Assembly: GCA_946482585.1 (NCBI GenBank)
Contig: CAMLSI010000019.1
Location: 1 to 22,928 of the forward strand
Direction: 5' to 3'
DNA from: an uncultured Lysobacteraceae bacterium
GTDB taxonomy: Bacteria; Pseudomonadota; Gammaproteobacteria; Xanthomonadales; Rhodanobacteraceae
Length of the DNA stretch: 22,928 nucleotides
Shown in pieces: positions 7,689-15,788 of this stretch. Within the stretch, counting starts at the first letter, position 1; every line of letters starts with the position of its first letter. Under the pieces are notes generated by a model that made no database searches, had not been told where the DNA came from, and saw only the letters and a program-made list of their open reading frames with translations. A program made the translations under genes and the position numbers.

Positions 7689-9164
7689 ATGTGCGGAATT
7701 ATTGGAATTGTGGGCAAGTCCGAGGTCGCTTCGGCGCTGTACGACGGCCTGACGGTGCTGCAGCACCGCGGCCAGGATGCGGCCGGCATCGCCACGGTCG
7801 ACGGGTCGAAGCTGCGCCTGCACAAGGCGCGCGGACTCGTGCGCGACGTGTTCCAGCGCGACGACATGCTGAAGCTGCGCGGCCGCGTCGGCATCGGCCA
7901 CTGCCGCTATCCGACCGCGGGCTCCGACGACGTCGGCGAGTCGCAGCCGTTCTACGTCAATTCGCCGTACGGCATCGCGCTCGCCCACAACGGCAATCTC
8001 GTCAACGCCGACGCGATCAGCAGCGAACTGTTCGAAGGCGACCGTCGCCACATCAACACGAATTCCGATTCGGAAGTGCTGCTCAACGTGCTGGCGCACG
8101 AACTCCAGATCCAGGAGCGCATGAGCCTGACGCCGGACCACCTGTTCAAGGCTGTCGCCGGCGTGCATTCACGTGCGCGCGGCGGTTATGCGGTCGCGGC
8201 GCTCGTGCTCGGCTACGGAATTCTCGCGTTCCGCGATCCGCACGGCATTCGTCCGCTGGTGCTCGGCGAACGCGATACGCCGGAAGGCAAGGAATATGCG
8301 GTCGCGTCCGAATCGGTCGCGCTCGACATCCTCGGCTTCCGACGCCTGCGCGACGTCGAACCCGGCGAAGCAGTGCTGCTCGGCTTCGACGGCAGCCTGC
8401 ACCATCGCCGCTGCGCCGAAGGCTATGCGCATACGCCGTGCATTTTCGAATACGTCTATCTCGCGCGGCCCGATTCGATGATCGAAGACGTGTCGGTCTA
8501 CAAGGCGCGTCTGCGCATGGGCGAACGCCTCGCCGCGAAGATCCGCCGGCTGCGTCCGGATCACGGCATCGATGCGGTGATTCCGATTCCCGACACGGCG
8601 CGCACGGCGGCGAGTTCGCTCGCGAACGATCTCGGCGTGCCGATGCGCGAAGGCTTCGTCAAGAACCGCTACATCGGCCGCACGTTCATCATGCCGGGTC
8701 AGAGCGAACGGGTGAAATCCGTGCGCCGCAAGCTCAATGCGATCGACCTCGAATTCCGTCGCAAGACCGTGCTGCTCGTCGACGATTCGATCGTGCGCGG
8801 CACTACCTCCAAGCAGATCATCCAGATGGCGCGCGAAGCCGGTGCGACCAAGGTCTATTTCGCGTCGGCCGCGCCGCCTGTGCGCTACCCGAATGTCTAC
8901 GGCATCGACATGCCGGCCGCGGCCGAACTCGTCGCGCACAATCGCAACGACGATGAGATCGCGGAACTGCTCGGCGCGGACTGGCTCGTCTATCAGGATC
9001 TCGACGATCTCGTCGCCGCCGTCAGCGAGGGCAACGAAGAATTGAGGACGTTCGACACGTCGTGCTTCTCGGGCGAATACGTCACCGGCGTGCAGGCCGA
9101 CTACCTGCGCGAACTCGAGTTCGCGCGCTCCGACGAAGCGAAGAATCTGCGACGCGTTTCCTGA
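7689..9164 (+). CDS. purF: Amidophosphoribosyltransferase PurF
   Basis: PurF makes 5-phosphoribosylamine from PRPP and glutamine, the first committed step of purine synthesis. The protein has 491 residues. The start is fixed at ATG 7689 because the glutamine-site nucleophile must be Cys2 after removal of Met (MCGIIGIVG). The N-terminal Ntn-hydrolase domain carries HRGQDAAGI, HCRYPTAG and ALAHNGNLVN. The phosphoribosyltransferase domain has the PRPP loop VLLVDDSIVRGTTS from residue 361, with Asp365 and Asp366. No clear Shine-Dalgarno sequence precedes the ATG, so translation probably depends on coupling to cvpA, whose stop is 13 bases upstream. An in-frame GTG-like extension into cvpA is rejected. 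Confidence 0.98.
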   Translation: MCGIIGIVGKSEVASALYDGLTVLQHRGQDAAGIATVDGSKLRLHKARGLVRDVFQRDDMLKLRGRVGIGHCRYPTAGSDDVGESQPFYVNSPYGIALAHNGNLVNADAISSELFEGDRRHINTNSDSEVLLNVLAHELQIQERMSLTPDHLFKAVAGVHSRARGGYAVAALVLGYGILAFRDPHGIRPLVLGERDTPEGKEYAVASESVALDILGFRRLRDVEPGEAVLLGFDGSLHHRRCAEGYAHTPCIFEYVYLARPDSMIEDVSVYKARLRMGERLAAKIRRLRPDHGIDAVIPIPDTARTAASSLANDLGVPMREGFVKNRYIGRTFIMPGQSERVKSVRRKLNAIDLEFRRKTVLLVDDSIVRGTTSKQIIQMAREAGATKVYFASAAPPVRYPNVYGIDMPAAAELVAHNRNDDEIAELLGADWLVYQDLDDLVAAVSEGNEELRTFDTSCFSGEYVTGVQADYLRELEFARSDEAKNLRRVS

Positions 9165-9170
9165 TGCGTT

Positions 9171-9197
9171 CGCGCGACGCGACGGTCGCGTCGCGCG
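9171..9197. terminator. Strong hairpin between convergent genes, possible bidirectional terminator
   Basis: A 12-bp perfect stem (9171-9182 with 9186-9197) closes a three-base loop in the 40-base gap between the purF stop and the stop of the minus-strand methyltransferase. It is almost all G and C and lacks a run of T on either side. It may therefore stop transcription only weakly, need Rho, or protect 3' ends. Confidence 0.5.
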
Positions 9198-9204
9198 CGC
9201 CGTT

Positions 9205-10056
9205 TCAGAAGCCTTCGCGTTTGCGCGCGACGCACCAGAGCGTCGCACTGAACCGCCGCAACGGCCAGACGTTCTCGAACGCGTTCAACGGCTGAGCGAG
9301 CGCGAGCGCGCGCTCCAGCCAGGGCTCGCGCCAGGCGGCCGGAAGGCTCGACGGAGCGAGTTGATGATGGCCGCCGGCGACGACTTCGAAGCCGTAGTGC
9401 AGCAGCCGGCGGCGAAACGGGCGCAAGGCATAGCGCCGGTGATGCGCCTGGGCGGGAAAGCGCCGCCGCGACACGAACTCGGTCCAGGAACCGCGGTTCG
9501 GCAGATGCGTGACCAGCAGCGCACCGCCGGGCTTGAGCACGCGCCAGAGTTCGGTCAGCGAGGCGCCGTCATTGGGCACATGCTCGAGCGTTCCACCGGC
9601 GAGCACGCCGTCGAAGTGCGCGTCGGGGTAGTCGAGCCGCCACGGATGCGCCAGACGCACATAGTGCAAACCGCAGCGTTCGTGAAACGCGGCGTACTCG
9701 CGTGCGTCGCAGACGTCGCAGCCGTGCAGTTCGACGCGTTCGCCGAACTCGGCACGGGCGAGTGCCGACAACGCCGCGTGGCGGCAGCCCCAGTCGAGCA
9801 GACGCTGTCCCGCCGACAGCGCGCCGCGAACCTTGGCGTAGGCGCGCACGAGTTCGGCGGTCGATGTCGGCAGCGCGCGTTTGGCGGCGAGATACGGATC
9901 GTCGCCGGCATCCGCGTTCGCGAGGAACGCGGCGAGCGCCGCGGTCAGCGCGGCTTCGTCGAGTTCGGGGACACGCCAGTATTCCGTCAAGCCGTCGCTC
10001 CATTCGTAGACCGCCGCCCGGAGCGGCGTGTCGGCACGGTGATCGAACACTAGCAT
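9205..10056 (-). CDS. SAM-dependent methyltransferase, class I
   Basis: This 283-residue protein has the layout of a class I (Rossmann) methyltransferase. Motif I is LLDWGCRHA at about residues 86-94, where the usual GxGxG is replaced by GCRHA. The acidic strand end LHGCDV is at about 110-115. Motif II/III FDGVLAGGTLEHVPND lies at about 148-163, followed by ELWRVLKPGGALLVTHLPN. This order resembles the Methyltransf_11/23 group used on small molecules, lipids or glycans; the substrate is unknown. The start ATG 10056 was chosen because the upstream part lies in the divergent promoter region; an open frame reaches 10128. Nearby glycosyltransferase genes hint at a glycan or lipid substrate, but this is only context. 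Confidence 0.8.
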   Translation of the reverse strand: MLVFDHRADTPLRAAVYEWSDGLTEYWRVPELDEAALTAALAAFLANADAGDDPYLAAKRALPTSTAELVRAYAKVRGALSAGQRLLDWGCRHAALSALARAEFGERVELHGCDVCDAREYAAFHERCGLHYVRLAHPWRLDYPDAHFDGVLAGGTLEHVPNDGASLTELWRVLKPGGALLVTHLPNRGSWTEFVSRRRFPAQAHHRRYALRPFRRRLLHYGFEVVAGGHHQLAPSSLPAAWREPWLERALALAQPLNAFENVWPLRRFSATLWCVARKREGF

Positions 10057-10075
10057 TCGATACGCCGGCTGCGGG

Positions 10076-10081
10076 CATAAT
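10076..10081. promoter_or_regulatory. Possible shared -10 of divergent promoters
   Basis: CATAAT reads as a -10 for the plus-strand DUF455 gene (ATG 10113). Shifted by one base, the opposite strand reads GATTAT toward the minus-strand methyltransferase (ATG 10056). The gap is only 56 bases, so both promoters would have to overlap. No -35 element is convincing in either direction. Confidence 0.35.
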
Positions 10082-10112
10082 CGGGCTCCGATCCGCGTAC
10101 GGCCGGGACGCC

Positions 10113-10928
10113 ATGCTCGCACCCGCATCGACCAATCTGTTCGCCGCCGCGCGAGCCTGTCTCGACGAAACCTTGCCGCTGCGCAAGGTCGAACGCACGG
10201 TCGCGACGGCCGCCGCGTTTGCCGCCGGCGGTCTCGTCATCGACGAGGCGCCGCCGCCCGAACCGATCGGCGAACCCGGCCGACCCGCGCGACCGCTGCT
10301 CGTGCCGCCGCGGGCGCTCGCGCAGCGCGGGCTCGGCACCGAAGCCGGGCGGGCCGCGCTCGTCCACGCCGTCGCGCATATCGAATTCAACGCGATCAAC
10401 CTCGCCTGGGATGCGGTCTATCGCTTTCGCGACATGCCGGCCGCGTTCTATGCAGACTGGATTGCCGTCGCGAACGACGAAGCGCGGCACTTCTCGCTGC
10501 TCGAACGGCGCCTCGCCGATTTCGGCCTGAGCTACGGCGACCTGCCGGCACACGACGGTCTCTGGGAAATGGCCAGGCGCACGGCAGAGCATTGCCTCGA
10601 ACGCATGGCGCTCGTGCCGCGGGTGCTCGAGGCGCGCGGCCTCGATGTGACGCCGGGCATGATCGAGCGCCTGCGCGCCGTCGGCGACACGACGACCATC
10701 GCGATACTCGAGCAGATACTCGCCGAGGAAGTCGCCCACGTCGCCGCGGGCACGCGCTGGTTCGCCTGGTGCTGCGAACGCGAGGGCGTCGACCCCGCCG
10801 ACACGTTCCAGCAACTGTTGCAGCGCTACTACCGCGGTGCGCTCAAGGGACCCTTCAATCGGCGCGATCGTCTCGCCGCCGGTTTCACGCCGCTCGAGCT
10901 CGATCGGCTCGACAGCCTGGTGGCCTGA
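10113..10928 (+). CDS. Ferritin-like domain protein, DUF455 family
   Basis: The 271-residue, all-helical protein matches the DUF455 family (ferritin-like fold, COG2833), whose reaction is not established. Likely metal ligands of a di-metal centre are Glu91 (AVAHIEFNAINLAWD), Glu123 and His126 (VANDEARHF), Glu163, and Glu206 with His209 (LAEEVAHV). The C-terminal LKGPFNRRDRLAAGF is a family hallmark. GGGA five bases before the ATG serves as ribosome binding site. The stop overlaps the next start as TGATG, so it is coupled to the membrane-protein gene downstream. A link of this oxidoreductase-like protein to the glycan genes is suggested only by the operon. Confidence 0.88.
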   Translation: MLAPASTNLFAAARACLDETLPLRKVERTVATAAAFAAGGLVIDEAPPPEPIGEPGRPARPLLVPPRALAQRGLGTEAGRAALVHAVAHIEFNAINLAWDAVYRFRDMPAAFYADWIAVANDEARHFSLLERRLADFGLSYGDLPAHDGLWEMARRTAEHCLERMALVPRVLEARGLDVTPGMIERLRAVGDTTTIAILEQILAEEVAHVAAGTRWFAWCCEREGVDPADTFQQLLQRYYRGALKGPFNRRDRLAAGFTPLELDRLDSLVA

Positions 10929-12118
10929 TGCCGCGCGTGCTCATCGTCGCTATCGTCGCGCTCTGGTTCCTGCTGATCGCGATTTTCGTCGAGCTCTCGC
11001 CGTTCCAGTCGCCCTGGCCGCTGCAGCGCTACCGGCTCGACGGCGCCGAATTCGCCGCGCTCGCCGGCGGGCAGATCGACGGCAACGGACTGCTCGTAGA
11101 AACCGAAGACGAGAACCACGGCGCGCTGCTCGTGCGCGGCGTCGACATGGCCGACGCCGCCGACTGGCCGGTACTGCGCTATCGTTTCGACGCGCTCGCA
11201 CCGACGCTCGAAGTGGCTTTCCTGTATCGGCGTGCGGACTCGCCAGGCGACGTGCGCACGATCGCGTTGACGCGCGGCCGCGGCGATACCGGCACGATCG
11301 ACCTCTCGCGCGAAAAGGACTGGCAAGGGGCGATCAGCGAGATCGGATTTGCGGTCTATCCGGTCGCGCAATCGGTTCCGGCGGAACAGGCATTCCGCGG
11401 ATTTCGCCTGGATAGTGCCGAATTCTGGTCGCCGTCGTGGGCCGGGCGCGTGGGGGCGGTGTCGACCGAATGGTCGGGACGGCGAGCGTGGTCGCTGATG
11501 TCGATCAGCGCGCTCGGCCCCGACAACGGCGCCGTCCGTGCGCGTTCTCCGGTACTGCTGCTGACGGTCGGGCTCGTGCTCACGGGGCTACTGCTGTGGC
11601 AGTTCGCGCCGGGCTCGCGCACGCGCAACTTGCGTATCGTCGGTGCCGGCGTCGTGATCGCGTGGCTGCTGCTCGACCTGCGCTGGAGCCTGAGTTTCGC
11701 CGATCGGCACGCCGCGACGCGGCAGGTCTACGCGTCGCTGGACTGGCCGGAACGCCAGCGTCGCGTCGCCGACGCGGATGTACTCTCGGCCGCACGGCAG
11801 GTACGGCAAGCATTGCGCGACGACGGCGCGGACCCGGATCGCGTACGCCTGCTCGTCGATGCGGAATCGGATTTCCTGCGCGCCCGCTTCGTCTACCACC
11901 TGGCGCCCGCGCGTACCGCGCCGATGAATCTGACTGGCTGGTCGCCTCTGGCGACGGCGCGTGAGCCGATGTATCTCGCGACGCTGCAGGTCGACTCGCT
12001 GATCTTCGACGCCAAGTCGGGGCGCCTGCAGATCGGCGACGAGTTTTTCGTGCCAGCGCGGCCGCTGATCGAGGCGCCGCCGCTGCGACTCTATTACCTC
12101 GGCGAGGCGAAGCCATGA
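10928..12118 (+). CDS. Membrane protein with large periplasmic beta-rich domain, unknown function
   Basis: I do not recognise this 396-residue protein. An N-terminal membrane helix (about 4-22) is followed by a periplasmic domain (about 23-205) with strand-turn patterns and many aromatic residues, such as VLRYRFDALAPTLEVAFLYRR and FRGFRLDSAEFW. The pattern is like a jelly-roll or galactose-binding fold. Two more membrane helices lie at about 207-225 and 236-252. A last soluble domain (about 260-396) has a conserved-looking RARFVYHLAP stretch. The start overlaps the DUF455 stop (TGATG) and the stop overlaps the next gene (ATGA), so the three form one operon. Together with the GT-C-like neighbour it may help handle or bind an envelope glycan; this is an inference. 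Confidence 0.75.
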   Translation: MPRVLIVAIVALWFLLIAIFVELSPFQSPWPLQRYRLDGAEFAALAGGQIDGNGLLVETEDENHGALLVRGVDMADAADWPVLRYRFDALAPTLEVAFLYRRADSPGDVRTIALTRGRGDTGTIDLSREKDWQGAISEIGFAVYPVAQSVPAEQAFRGFRLDSAEFWSPSWAGRVGAVSTEWSGRRAWSLMSISALGPDNGAVRARSPVLLLTVGLVLTGLLLWQFAPGSRTRNLRIVGAGVVIAWLLLDLRWSLSFADRHAATRQVYASLDWPERQRRVADADVLSAARQVRQALRDDGADPDRVRLLVDAESDFLRARFVYHLAPARTAPMNLTGWSPLATAREPMYLATLQVDSLIFDAKSGRLQIGDEFFVPARPLIEAPPLRLYYLGEAKP

Positions 12119-13527
12119 CGCCCGGCCTGCTGGCGGCCCTCGGGTGCAGCATCGTGCTCGGCGCGGCGCTGTGGTTCGCGATCGCCGGCGTGCCGCGGCG
12201 AAGCGGTGACGGGCTCGCCGCTGGCGGATATTCGGTACTGCTCGGGTTGCTCGCGAGCGGATTGTTGGTTGGGTTGCGACGTGACGTTCCCGGGATGTCG
12301 CTGTTTGCGGCGATCGTGCCGTTGCTCGTCGGTGCCGTAGTCGTACTCGCGGTTGCGGGCTGGTGGCGGATGCGTCATGCCGGCGCGTCGACCCCGACCA
12401 TGCCCGAAACAGCCGTAGACGGCCGGCTGCCGTTCTGGGCGTGGCTCCTGCTCGCGGCGATTGCCGTGCGCTTCGCGTTCGTCCTCGACGAGGCCTTCCT
12501 GCGCCCCGTGTTCGTCTGGGATGCCTGGAACGCGTGGTCGCTGAAAGCCAAGACCTGGTTCGAGCTCGGACAGGTGCCGTATGTCGAGCCCTTCGCCTGG
12601 TGGCAAAGCGCCGATCCGAGCGCACATACCGCGCTCGCCTGGCGCTATCCCGAATTGCTGAGTCGCGTCGAGCTCTGGCTCGCGGCCGGTGCCGGCGCCT
12701 GGAACGAAGGTGCCGTCGCATCCGCATGGCCGCTGCTCTGGCTCGCGCTCGTTCTCGGCTGCGCCGGCCAGTGGCGCGTGCTCGGCGTGTCGCGCGTCGG
12801 TTGCGTGGTGCTGGCGTACATGCTCGCGTCGCTGCCGCTGTTGTCGGTGCATGCCGGACTCGCCGGCTACGCGGATCTCTGGGTCGCGACGGCCCTCTCG
12901 TTCGCCGTGCTGAGCGGGTTGCGCTGGCTGAAGGACGGGGACCGGTCGCAGCTCACGCTCGCGCTTTGCTGCGTCGCTGCCCTGCCGTTGCTGAAATTCG
13001 AAGGTGCGATCTGGGCGCTGCTGATCGTCGGGTTTGCGGTGCTCGTGCAGGTGCCGCCGCGCTGGCGTCGCATCGGACTCGTTGCTGCGGCAGTGATCGC
13101 GTTTGCCGTCGTCGGCGTGTCGTGGGCATTGCACCTGCCGTGGCTGGCGCTCGTGCGAGAAATGCTCAGTGGCGCCGCTGATGGCAGCGCCGACATTTCG
13201 CACACCGCCGCGGCGATGGCGTTCTTCAACGGATTGTTCGCACAGAACAACTGGCATCTGCTGTGGCCGCTGCTCCTCGCCTGCGTGATCTGGCGTCGCG
13301 ACAGGCTGCGGCGGCGCGAGATCGCGTTGTCTGTGGTGCTGCTGGCAGCCGGGTTTGCCGCCTTGCTCGCGCTGTTCGTGTTCACGCCGGCCGCGAAGTG
13401 GGCCGCCACCGCAACGGCGGCGAACCGGCTGGTGCTGCACTGGGCGCCGCTCGCGCTCAGCCTGATCGGACTGCTGCTGCGCGACGTGAAAGAGCGAGTT
13501 CGTACGCCCGACGCGTCGCCGCCATGA
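12115..13527 (+). CDS. Polytopic membrane protein, GT-C glycosyltransferase-like
   Basis: The 470-residue protein has about ten or more hydrophobic segments. The loop after the fourth segment contains FVWDAWNAWSLKAKTWFE (residues 133-150), with Asp136 and several Trp. An acidic residue in an early periplasmic loop is typical of GT-C enzymes, which use polyprenyl-phosphate sugars. A later GYADLWVAT motif also resembles this class. It starts at ATG 12115, four bases inside the previous gene. Its last 71 bases overlap the end of the converging minus-strand GT4 gene. The fold assignment rests on topology and the loop motif, so it could be another envelope membrane enzyme or an O-antigen ligase-like protein. 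Confidence 0.7.
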   Translation: MTPGLLAALGCSIVLGAALWFAIAGVPRRSGDGLAAGGYSVLLGLLASGLLVGLRRDVPGMSLFAAIVPLLVGAVVVLAVAGWWRMRHAGASTPTMPETAVDGRLPFWAWLLLAAIAVRFAFVLDEAFLRPVFVWDAWNAWSLKAKTWFELGQVPYVEPFAWWQSADPSAHTALAWRYPELLSRVELWLAAGAGAWNEGAVASAWPLLWLALVLGCAGQWRVLGVSRVGCVVLAYMLASLPLLSVHAGLAGYADLWVATALSFAVLSGLRWLKDGDRSQLTLALCCVAALPLLKFEGAIWALLIVGFAVLVQVPPRWRRIGLVAAAVIAFAVVGVSWALHLPWLALVREMLSGAADGSADISHTAAAMAFFNGLFAQNNWHLLWPLLLACVIWRRDRLRRREIALSVVLLAAGFAALLALFVFTPAAKWAATATAANRLVLHWAPLALSLIGLLLRDVKERVRTPDASPP

Positions 13528-14617
13528 CGGCGTCCGGCCGATAGTTGTCCTGCCAGCGTCGTCGTCCCGCTTCGCCGAACCGGCGACACAATCCGGCATC
13601 GCCGGCGAGTCGATCCAGCGCCGCCGCGAGCGCAGCGGCGTCGCCCGGCGGAGCCAGCAGCCCGGTCTGCCCGGCAACGACGACTTCGCCGACGCCCGAC
13701 CCCGGAATCGCGCTCGCGACACAGGGCAAACCGGCCCTCATGGCTTCGAGCAGCACCATGCCGAACGCTTCCGCACGATCGAGCGAGGGCAGGCAGAAGA
13801 TCTCGGCCTGCGCGTAGGCGCGCTGCAGGAAATCGTCGTCGACGTGGCCGGTCATCCTTACGCGTGCGGCGAGCCCGAGCTCGGCGATGCGCGCGCGCAA
13901 CGCTGCTTCGCGCTCGCCGCTGCCGATCAGGAGCAGCGCGGTATCCGGCAGTTGCACGAGGCTGTCGAGCAGCACCTCGAAGCCTTTGTAATGACTCAGC
14001 CGTCCGACGGCGAGCAGACGCCGCGTGCCGGCGGGCCATAGCGGTTCGCCGGCATCGGGCGGCGGGGCGTCGGCCAGCGCCAGCGGCACGACCACGGTCT
14101 TGTCGCGCCAGCCGGCGAGGGCATGGCTCGCGTCGCGGTAGGCGGCCGACGTGGCGATGATCGTGTCGGCGCGACGCAGCAGCGCGTGCTCCCAGGGACG
14201 GTAGAACGGATAGGCGAGCCTCAGCAGGCGGCTCGCGCTGTCGAGGGGAATGTCCGCATGCCAATGCACGACCCAGGGGAGTCGGCGCGCCGCCGGTACG
14301 ACCAGTGCCGCGAAGGCCGACGTGTTCGGTACATGGATATGGAGCAGGTCGGGACGATGGAGCGTGATCAGGCGCGCCAGCTGCCACGGAAAGCCGGGGC
14401 TGATCGGCGCATACGCGAGCTGTCCCCAGCGTGCCGTTTCGTGGACCGACACCGCGCCGTCGTCGCGCCGCCGCGTGCGCCAGCCTCTCGTGCCCGCATG
14501 GGCCAGGACGGCTACTGCGTCGCCGGACGCGGCCTGCTCGCGCGCGAGTATTGCCGTGAATGTCTCGATGCCGCCGGGCACCGGCGGATAGAACTTGCCG
14601 ACATGTAGTACGCGCAT
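13457..14617 (-). CDS. Glycosyltransferase family 4 (GT-B fold)
   Basis: The 386-residue cytoplasmic enzyme transfers a sugar from a nucleotide-sugar donor, probably to a lipid or growing glycan. The N-terminal Rossmann half opens with MRVLHVGKFYPPVPGGIET, the usual GT4 glycine-rich loop. LLHIHVPNTSA and VVHWHADIP follow. The C-terminal half carries LLAVGRLSHYKGFEVLLDS and the EX7E motif in EAFGMVLLEAM, which holds the donor-site acids. SGVGEVVVAGQTGLL is also typical. It lies nine bases after DUF2304 in the same minus-strand operon. Its 3' end overlaps the plus-strand GT-C-like gene tail to tail. Confidence 0.93.
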   Translation of the reverse strand: MRVLHVGKFYPPVPGGIETFTAILAREQAASGDAVAVLAHAGTRGWRTRRRDDGAVSVHETARWGQLAYAPISPGFPWQLARLITLHRPDLLHIHVPNTSAFAALVVPAARRLPWVVHWHADIPLDSASRLLRLAYPFYRPWEHALLRRADTIIATSAAYRDASHALAGWRDKTVVVPLALADAPPPDAGEPLWPAGTRRLLAVGRLSHYKGFEVLLDSLVQLPDTALLLIGSGEREAALRARIAELGLAARVRMTGHVDDDFLQRAYAQAEIFCLPSLDRAEAFGMVLLEAMRAGLPCVASAIPGSGVGEVVVAGQTGLLAPPGDAAALAAALDRLAGDAGLCRRFGEAGRRRWQDNYRPDAVMAATRRAYELALSRRAAAVRSG

Positions 14618-14626
14618 CGCGCCGTA

Positions 14627-15007
14627 TCAGTCCGGGCGCTTGCCGGCTTCGGGCCTCGCCAGCGCGGCACGGCGCAGCGAGTGCAATTCTTCTTCGAGGA
14701 TCGCGAGCTTCTGGTTGAGGCGCCGGATCTGGCGTTCCTGCCGCGAACGCTCGATGTCGAGCTGCAGCAGCCGCAACAGGATCAGCGACAGACCGATGAT
14801 GATCGGCAGGACCGGCGGGTAGGCGATGCCGCTGAAGTGGGCCAGCCAGTCGATCGTGCGCGGCACGAAGCCCAGAACCAGCGTCGCCGCGGCGACGATC
14901 AGCCACCAGAGCGCATACGGTCCGTGCAGGTGGTCGCGCCTGACCAGGTAGAGAATGCTCCCCGCGAGAGCGAGTCCGAGCAGTGCCGCCGTGATCTGTG
15001 CGGTCAT
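14627..15007 (-). CDS. DUF2304 small membrane protein
   Basis: The 126-residue protein has three membrane helices (about 5-22, 31-49 and 65-84) and a charged helical C-terminus (about 85-115). That C-terminus, rich in Glu, Arg and Leu, probably forms a coiled coil. This is the DUF2304 layout. DUF2304 genes are often next to GT2 genes related to dolichyl/polyprenyl-phosphate sugar synthases, so a role as membrane anchor or partner for the soluble GT2 is likely but not shown. Its ATG overlaps the GT2 stop (ATGA), implying coupled translation and roughly equal amounts of the two proteins. Confidence 0.85.
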   Translation of the reverse strand: MTAQITAALLGLALAGSILYLVRRDHLHGPYALWWLIVAAATLVLGFVPRTIDWLAHFSGIAYPPVLPIIIGLSLILLRLLQLDIERSRQERQIRRLNQKLAILEEELHSLRRAALARPEAGKRPD

Positions 15008-15732
15008 GGCGTCGCCGTCTCGGCGCGTCCGCGGCGCTCGCGTGCGCCGATGCGGGCGATGCTGAGCACCGTCGTCGCGATCATGTAGCGGGCGACGGTG
15101 AACCAGGACGAGAAAATCCGCGAGGCGCCGCTGCGGCGCGCCGACATCAGGGTAGGCGCTTCGGCAATGCGCAGCGCCTTGCGCCGCAACAGCATGAGCA
15201 CGCCGATGTCCTGGTAGTCGATGAGGCTTGCCTCGCGCGACGCGAGCGCGCGGATCGCGCGGCGTCCATAGACGCGCAGACCCGACGTGAAATCGGTGAC
15301 CTGCAGTCCCGTGATCAGGCGGAAATAGGCCCAGGCGATGCGCTTGGCGGCGCTGAGGCGCTGCGGACAGGTCCCGATCGTGACGTCGGCCGCGCCGTCC
15401 ATGTGCGCCTGCAGCAGCAGCGGCAACTGGTCCGGATGATGCTGGCCGTCCGCATCGAGCGTGATGACGCGTTCATAGTGGTTGCGCAATGCGTAGCGCA
15501 TGCCGGCCTGGCTCGCCCCCCAGGCGCCAAGCTGGAACGGCAGCGTGATGACGGTAGCGCCGGCCGCCGCCGCATACGCGGCCGTATCGTCGGTGCTGGC
15601 GTCGTTGATGACGAGAACGGAACAATCAAGTGCCGCCATCACGCCGCGCACGACCTCGCCGACCGTTTCCTGCTCGTTGCGAGCCGGGATAGCGGCGAGG
15701 CACCTGCGAGAGCCAATCTGTTGATTTGACAC
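15004..15732 (-). CDS. Glycosyltransferase family 2 (polyprenyl-phosphate sugar synthase-like)
   Basis: The 242-residue GT-A enzyme begins with CLAAIPARNEQETVGEVV. NDASTDDT (about 43-50) and the metal-binding DADGQHHPDQ (Asp93, Asp95) follow. FTSGLRVYGRRA is the acceptor-side motif seen in dolichyl-phosphate mannose synthase-like GT2s. It has no clear membrane helix of its own, which fits a partnership with the DUF2304 protein translated right after it. The GTG at 15732 was chosen because CTCC on the plus strand (GGAG in the mRNA) lies four bases upstream and the motif core begins ten residues later. The open frame runs to 15903, but that would cover the promoter and has no homology to the family. 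Confidence 0.9.
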   Translation of the reverse strand: MSNQQIGSRRCLAAIPARNEQETVGEVVRGVMAALDCSVLVINDASTDDTAAYAAAAGATVITLPFQLGAWGASQAGMRYALRNHYERVITLDADGQHHPDQLPLLLQAHMDGAADVTIGTCPQRLSAAKRIAWAYFRLITGLQVTDFTSGLRVYGRRAIRALASREASLIDYQDIGVLMLLRRKALRIAEAPTLMSARRSGASRIFSSWFTVARYMIATTVLSIARIGARERRGRAETATP

Positions 15733-15736
15733 GGGA

Positions 15737-15740
15737 CTCC
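15737..15740 (-). promoter_or_regulatory. Ribosome binding site deciding the GT2 start
   Basis: GGAG in the mRNA sense, four bases before GTG 15732. It supports this start over the upstream ATG at 15903. Confidence 0.5.
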
Positions 15741-15758
15741 GGCGCTCGCGAAAAGCCG

Positions 15759-15788
15759 ATTGTCCCAATCGGACTCGATCGACGTCAA
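15759..15788 (-). promoter_or_regulatory. Putative promoter of the GT2-DUF2304-GT4 operon
   Basis: On the minus strand TTGACG (15788-15783) is followed after 18 bases by GACAAT (15764-15759), about 26 bases before the GT2 start. The -10 is covered by an inverted repeat, CCGATTG at 15756-15762 and CAATCGG at 15766-15772 with a three-base spacer. This could be an operator or an early RNA hairpin. Confidence 0.45.

Noticed and set aside
12094..14906. Long minus-strand frames (542 and 679 residues) across the GT-C-like, GT4 and DUF2304 genes
   Set aside because: They read through several good genes in the wrong frame and have random, repeat-like composition.
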